Shown here: positions 58,704 to 64,000 of the stretch, in pieces
Numbering within the stretch: position 1 is the first letter of the stretch
Layout of the letters: each line of letters opens with the position of its first letter
NCBI GenBank assembly: GCA_028095005.1
Contig: CM051460.1
Location: forward strand, 282,388,238-282,452,237
Origin: Rhynchospora pubera
Lineage: Eukaryota; Streptophyta; Magnoliopsida; Poales; Cyperaceae
DNA: 64,000 nt
Direction of reading: 5' to 3'
Notes under the pieces: generated by a model
The model's database searches: none
Told to the model about the DNA's origin: nothing
Seen by the model: only the letters and a program-made list of their open reading frames with translations
Position numbers and translations under genes: made by a program

Positions 58704-59202
58704 AATGAGTGTAATTTTATAATAAAGAATTAATGCTATTTACGTTGGGTGCTTTTTTTCTGTTAAGATTACACTCGGTAGTCGGTATTGAGATCCTCAA
58801 ATAATTGAGGATCCACTCAAAGATAGAAAAGTCAAACAAGGAAATAAGAAATACAAGGCATGAATGAAGGATTTAAGTATAAATATGACTTCCCAAAGAT
58901 ATAATATAGTTTCTATAGTAATTAATTTGATAATTAATTCTAAGATTTCTTCTCTGTACTAGTAGTTAAATAAAGAGGCTACAATGCCGTGTCAAAAAAA
59001 AAAAAAAAAAGAAGAATATAATAGAGGGAAAAAAAACAACAATCTCTTGTAACAATTCTGTTATCGATTTTTTTATGAAATAAAATAAAGGGGAAGGTAA
59101 TTTTTGGGAGTCATTTGTTCATATGTTCTTTCCGGTATTTCTGACCTGATATGAGAGAATCTGGTTAAAAGTGTTTTCACTTGCTAATTCTACAACGCGA
59201 TC
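58704..59202. other. intergenic DNA, possible degraded LTR
   Basis: Region between the MULE-like element and the gag remnant. A tgttaag at 58763 and later cttgtaacaattctgtta near 59048 hint at LTR-like borders, but no pair of ends or TSD could be shown. Confidence 0.3.
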
Positions 59203-60790
59203 ATGCCTGAAAACCAAGAACCATCCTCTATAGTTGCTCTAATCTAGCAGATGGCAAAAATAATTACTCAAATGGCGGCGATGCAAATAGCAGTCCATGA
59301 GTACTACAAGGCCACCAATTGCATCACAACCAATTGGGAAGTGATTCTGACACTCCCTGTATTGATAAAACACTCCTAATTCTTTTTAAAAGATTATAAT
59401 ACCCTCTGTTATTTTAGACACCCCTGGTATTAAAGAAATTACCATAACTGATAAAATTCTCCAACCGCCATTGACCATCACCAATTCAGTAATTCACAAT
59501 ACAAAACAAAAAGAAAAAAAAATAAAAATAACGCTGTTGAGAAGAAAATTTTGATTCAGTTTCTCTCAATTTTTACAAAACTTATTGAGAACTGTCCAGA
59601 CATTAAAGTGAAAATTTTTTATTGGTTAAAATCTCTTTTCTTTTAAATAAAATGAAATCTCATTTATTTTTCTTTAGATTTTCTCGTTTGGTATCAGTTT
59701 CAAGCAATATATATATAGTATTGTACGTCGAGAGAAAAAATGGTTTGTCTCTTGATAAATAAAGATTGGCTGAAGAGAAAATTTAACATATCATCAACCA
59801 ATCTGATGTGTTTTTTGAACCCTCAACTCCATTGCATGTAAAAATATTTCAAGATGCAAAAAAAAAAAAAAAAACAAAGAGGTCTACTAGGCGAGTTCTA
59901 TTAGAATTTGAGATTGCAGAAGCAAAATGGCAATCTGGTTTATTCAAATAGAGTTGCTCATTCTAACCAAATGCGCGCATTAAGCTACTGGCACAATAAT
60001 TCATATCAAATGATAGCTTTTTTGAATGGATTAATCGAAATATGTAATTTTTTTTAAGTTTAGGTTATTACAAAATTAAAATGTTAAATAGTAATTGGAT
60101 GTTTTCAAAAAGTTTATTTCAGTTGTTTAAGACTGGTAGTTATCTAAATGGCGGTTATCAAATAAAATGATTTATTTTATTTTAATTTGACTTAAAATTT
60201 TTCAATTTTCGGACCATTATATAGCACTAACTTAGTACCTTAGAAATCAAATGATATAAAATACACATAATTTGAAATTGACATTTTCAATCGTAAATTA
60301 TCTGGGATTAATGTTTTGCTCCTTCACATGTCTATTTTCTTTGTTATCTAATGAATGTTAAATCCTGATATTATGCATTCGGACCTCCATTTCGCTAGTA
60401 CAGGAGGGAGATGGTTGAGAGAGAGCGCGAGCGTGAGAGTATTCACTATTAATATACGGAGTGCTTTGTCAAAAGGGTATTTTGGTCCATAAGGAGTGTT
60501 TTATGAACAAAGGGAGTGTCAAAATCACTACCCCAACCAATTATTGAACAATCTTATGGATTTGTTAGACGAGATTCGGCTTGAAATGGTACCATGCTCA
60601 AAGACGGGTCGGAGCCTAAATCGTTGGCCATGATCTCTCGTACTTACAACTCTGGTAAGGGGTTCGACCCTCAAAATAAAATCTTTCATACTATTGATAA
60701 ATTCAGGATGAAGTGCACAATTTATGGAAAAAAATGACACACAAAGGAGCAGTGTTTCGAGGTCGTATATTATCCAGATTGGTGGACGAA
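59203..60790 (+). pseudogene. Copia-type gag remnant, interrupted by a TIR element
   Basis: The left part, from the ATG at 59203 (MPENQEPSS, then QMAKIITQMAAMQ after an in-frame stop), is followed by a 1199-bp insertion. The right part (60543-60790) has ISRTYNSGKGFDPQNK and a degenerate zinc knuckle: C..YGKK, stop, HTKEQCFE, then YYPDWWTKL. These motifs are typical of Copia gag (UBN2) proteins. Several stops and frame changes show it is long dead. No protease, integrase or RT follows. Confidence 0.7.
59336..60534. mobile_element. TIR DNA element (MULE- or hAT-like) inserted in the gag remnant
   Basis: Ends gggaagtgattctgacactc and gagtgtcaaaatcactacccc form an imperfect inverted repeat of about 40 bp (the inner part ataaaacactcct is also mirrored). 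An 8-bp TSD aaccaatt is at 59328-59335 and 60535-60542. Length 1199 bp. AT-rich inside, no transposase. Confidence 0.8.
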
Positions 60791-61713
60791 ACTAATTACT
60801 CTTGGGGTTTTTATTGATTGTTTGTGTCTGAATCATTTATTACTTGTGTTGCTTGAGATTTGAACGGCCGCATTTGTTAGGAACTTCAACCCATTATAAT
60901 AACTGAACCTTTCACAAGTATTTTGAGGTAGGTCAAGGGCGAAAGTCGACCAGTTAGTAACCTAAAGTAAACATTTCTAGTTAGGCGGAAATCTAATTAG
61001 ATATCTCGCAGAAAACTAATTGTAAACTCGAATAAGTCCACTGACAACGAAAGTTGAGGTGCAATGCATTCGATGAGGGTTAATTAATACTGGATCCCAT
61101 TCCAAATACCGTACCCAATATGCGAAAGCGGAGGGTTAGGGAGTTTAGGTATGGCTAGATGGACCTTTAGCTTGAACAAATCAACAAACGAGTAAACCAC
61201 AATATTTACACAGTGGAATTCCATCCGAAATTCGGACCGAATTAGCAAGATTGAACACGACAGTGCTAGGTTTTGCAACCCTATTACCGAATTTAGGTGA
61301 AATCGAACCCTAAGGCACGTTTCTCATCATATTGAGAACTGTTAGAAAACCCCAAAAATATTTACTTGAATTGTTTTGCATTATTTCATATTTGCAATTG
61401 CATTCCTTTATTTCCCTTTAATTTATTCTTTTTGTGACACCAATTCTTATCTCAATTTTTATTGTCTAGGTTTAACGAACTAATAAAAATAATACTCATA
61501 TCCATCTCTGTGGGATCGACACCTTTACTCTACTACAAACGACTAGTCGAGTACAAAGTTTATTAATTTGTTTGACCTTGGTTTACACCTCGATCATCTT
61601 TCTCTGCTTGTTTAAACGTCAATGAAAAGCTGCACTAATTAAGCAGTTTCCAACTTTACCCTTTACTACTTTGGTAGGATATTTCTACCTAATTCAAGGC
61701 ACCCTCTACTAGT
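60791..61713. other. intergenic DNA, possible retroelement leader remnant
   Basis: Around 61500 the text tctctgtgggatcgacacct resembles a motif often seen in the untranslated leader of plant LTR retrotransposons. No LTRs or domains confirm it. Otherwise nothing. Confidence 0.3.
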
Positions 61714-62547
61714 GGGTCATTTGGATTGCTTAGGAATAGGAAAAATAGTTTCTTCTTAAGAATAGCTTCTTTCTAGACATACAAACAAGTTAGAAATAAA
61801 GAAAAGAATAATTTCTTCCTAGGAATAACATCTTCCAACAATTATATATAGAGAAAGTTTAATATGCACCATAGTGCATAGGGCATTCCGTGCACCACGG
61901 ACTTTTTCGGGGGTATTTTTATAAAATGACAAATCTAATTCAACCAATCTAATCTACATATTGAAATCTCATAGAAAAATCAAATTTTACAATTTTTGAG
62001 ATTTTATTACTATTTTTTTCGAATTTTTTAAAACATGCCATCTTTGGAATGTTGTACTATTTACAATTTTCCAAAAATGACATATTTTAAAAAATTCGAA
62101 AAAAATAGTAATAAAATCTAAAAAATTGTAAAATTTGGTTTTCTATGATATTTCAATATGTAAATTAAATTGGTTAAATTAGATTTGTCAGTTTACAAAA
62201 ATACCCCCGAAAAAGTCCGTGGTGCACGGAATGCCCTAGCACTATGGTGCATATTAAACTTTCTCATTATATATATATAATTTCAACAAAATTAGCTAAA
62301 TACTAATAACTAAATGAAATTTTATGTGCTCTTTATTATTACTTTATTTAATATTAAAATTAAAATAATAATTTTTAATAATTTATTTAAATTAATATCA
62401 ATTTGCTTATTCCTAACTCACCATCCAAACAACATTACTTATTTCCGGAATAACATCTTCCCACTCTTCCCAAAGTTACACACTTCCCAATATTTTCTTC
62501 CTAAAATTCTTATTCATTCTTTATTCTCATACCATCCAACCGGCCCC
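61714..62547. mobile_element. Tourist-like element carrying a nested foldback MITE
   Basis: The left end gggtcatttggattgcttagg and the right end accatccaaccggcccc are imperfect inverted repeats of the ccgtttggat type. aggaataacatcttcc at 61820-61835 recurs as ggaataacatcttcccac near 62449. The foldback element at 61851-62265 lies inside, in a TA tract. No certain TSD for the outer element. Confidence 0.55.
61851..62265. mobile_element. foldback MITE in (TA)n, family D
   Basis: A 415-bp near-perfect palindrome. The left arm gagaaagtttaatatgcacc includes gggcattccgtgcaccacgg; the right arm mirrors it (ccgtggtgcacggaatgcc, catattaaactttctc). The inner arm aaatgacaaatctaattcaa matches family C. 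The core has aaattttacaatttttgaga and ttcgaattttttaaaac. It is flanked by (TA)n at 61843-61850 and 62268-62278. The arms remain well matched, so it is young. Confidence 0.85.
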
Positions 62548-63407
62548 AAAAGAATATGTACCTTTTGTAATTTGATGTACAGAACAAAAAAATTTGTTCT
62601 AATTATCCATTAGGAAACTACATTGCATTACAGTAGACAGAAATATGAGAAAAAAAAACCATAAGAAACACTTGAGCACACAAAACTCCTATGTGCTGAA
62701 GTTTAATTTAGTCAATCTCTCTCTATATAGAGAAAGAGAGATTGGCTAAAATATTTTGCAAAGTATATGAGCTATATGCTTTAGATATTTGAACCACCGG
62801 ATCAAGTTAGGATTCGTGTTTTGATCAAATCGAATGGATTGGATTTATGCGCTAAGGAATGATTTTCTTCGTCTCATTTAAGGGTTTGCTCCAAAAATTC
62901 AAAGGGAGCGTAATTGAATGGAATGGGAGAGGATGGGGGAACTAAATATTACCCCAAATTTAGGGTGACTCAAATGACAACATTTCTATATAGAGTTCAT
63001 TTTCTTTTCCATTATAAATTTTCCATTCTGGAGCAGGTTAAGTTCTTAGGCAGGTGTATGGTCAGTCCTGTTCCATTCCATCACACTCTCGTACCCTTTT
63101 TGAAGCATACCCTAAGTTTTTCCGTCAAACTTATAGTGAACTCTTAGTTAAATCTCTCCGTTATTATTTGTCCTCCATATCGTCTCCCCCCTCCAACGCC
63201 TCCTCTAGAATCAAAGCTATCTGGCCTTCCAGCTTATTCAAGTGAATCTCTAGCCCGGTAGCTACTCTCGACCCCTCAATTTTGTACCCTACGCCTCTGT
63301 CTCTCCTCTCAGACACTCTCTTGATACGGAACCCTAGGCTCTCACCAACTCCCGACCTCTCAAATTTGTTGCCGATTTGCAATTTTTTTTTTCGTGGTTA
63401 CTTACAC
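62548..63407. other. intergenic DNA, no gene supported
   Basis: A short palindrome (aatctctctctatatagagaaagagagatt region, 62714-62743) follows gcacacaaaactcctatgtgct, which matches 54711-54735. Open frames of 60-77 codons between 62914 and 63382 show no family. Confidence 0.35.
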
Positions 63408-63784
63408 AGCCGTTTGGATCATATAAGATTAAAGGTAGGATTAGTTATTCGGGATTAAAATTTTTAATCCTAAATGATCAAGAATAAGTTTTTTGTCATC
63501 TAGAATATTATTTTTAAGTGGTCTAACATCTGAATTAAATTCTTATTCCTAGGGTGTTTAGATAATTTTTTTAATCCGGATTAAGAAGTGGTCTCAACTA
63601 TTCCTTAATCCACATTAAGAAGATAATCCAAACACCCTAAGAAGAATAAGAATTTAATCTAGACATTGGACCACTTAAAAATAACACTCTAAATCTCAAA
63701 GAACTTATTCTTGATCGTTTAGAAATAATATTTCTTAGTCCAAATAACTAATCCTAATTTTATTCTTACATGATCCAAACGGGG
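63408..63784. mobile_element. foldback Tourist-like MITE
   Basis: A palindrome of about 377 bp centred near 63592. The ends agccgtttggatcatataag and cttacatgatccaaacgggg are inverted, and inner segments (tggattaag / cttaatcc, gtgtttagat / atccaaacac) also pair. TSD not certain. It folds along its whole length. Confidence 0.7.
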
Positions 63785-64000
63785 TAGAGTATTTAATTTG
63801 AATCGGTTTCCTGACTAATAAAACCTAGTCTCTTTATTTTTCTCTCTGAGTTTCACCGAGGAACTTTACAATTTGAGATTTTTTACTATTATTTCTTTTT
63901 GTTTGTTGATTCGGAAAGCAACTGTGTATCAATTTCTACTTATAAAGGAGATTGGGTTCATATCAATATTTACTATAGTTGGTATGGTAGTATGGATAAT

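Noticed and set aside
58763..59066. LTR of the Copia gag remnant
   Set aside because: tgttaag and ...tgtta borders are suggestive, but no terminal CA, primer binding site or TSD could be demonstrated.

Overview
This is a stretch of plant nuclear DNA: AT-rich, with spliced genes on both strands and intergenic space filled with many families of transposable element. The presence of a CslG-type cellulose-synthase-like gene, a flavonol-type sulfotransferase remnant and PGIP-like genes points to a eudicot. I cannot name the species.

Rebuilding exons by hand gives five intact protein-coding genes. They are: a nine-exon cellulose-synthase-like G/E glycosyltransferase (minus, 104-4591, 750 aa); a divergent two-exon NF-YB-like histone-fold protein (plus, 15083-16549, 323 aa); a ten-exon site-1 protease of the SBT6.1 type (plus, 21230-27649, 1034 aa); a four-exon membrane-anchored LEA_2 protein (minus, 29105-31051, 309 aa); and a single-exon PGIP-like secreted LRR protein (plus, 56558-57541, 327 aa). 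In each multi-exon gene the exons join in frame and the protein has its family's usual length. A second PGIP-like copy (45517-46474) has a net 4-bp frameshift. A sulfotransferase gene (37612-38696) is broken by an early stop, frameshifts and reiterated 36-bp units.

The rest is mainly mobile DNA, much of it datable from target-site duplications (TSDs) and nesting. The elements are: a nearly complete RTE-type LINE with a 21-bp TSD (41211-44693); three tRNA-derived SINEs with TSDs plus a fourth split by a Harbinger-like element (10008-11360); a 1.77-kb solo LTR with 5-bp TSD (18766-20531); two hAT-like elements, one inserted across the first bases of the other (35401-37052); a long-TIR MULE-like element beside the intact PGIP gene (57706-58695); a TIR element inside a Copia gag remnant (59336-60534); a probable Helitron 3' end (about 53821) downstream of a broken RNase H domain that is itself interrupted by a MITE; and several Tourist-like elements.

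The most unusual feature is a set of five roughly 400-bp near-perfect foldback elements (8905-9307, 9330-9731, 55459-55852, 55880-56276, 61851-62265). All sit in (TA)n microsatellites. Four form back-to-back pairs sharing one TA tract. Different family members combine different outer arms with a similar inner core. One pair lies in the promoter of the intact PGIP gene, at a point where the paralogous promoter has no insertion.

The genes show no operon-like co-function. The PGIP pair is the only clear local duplication of a gene.
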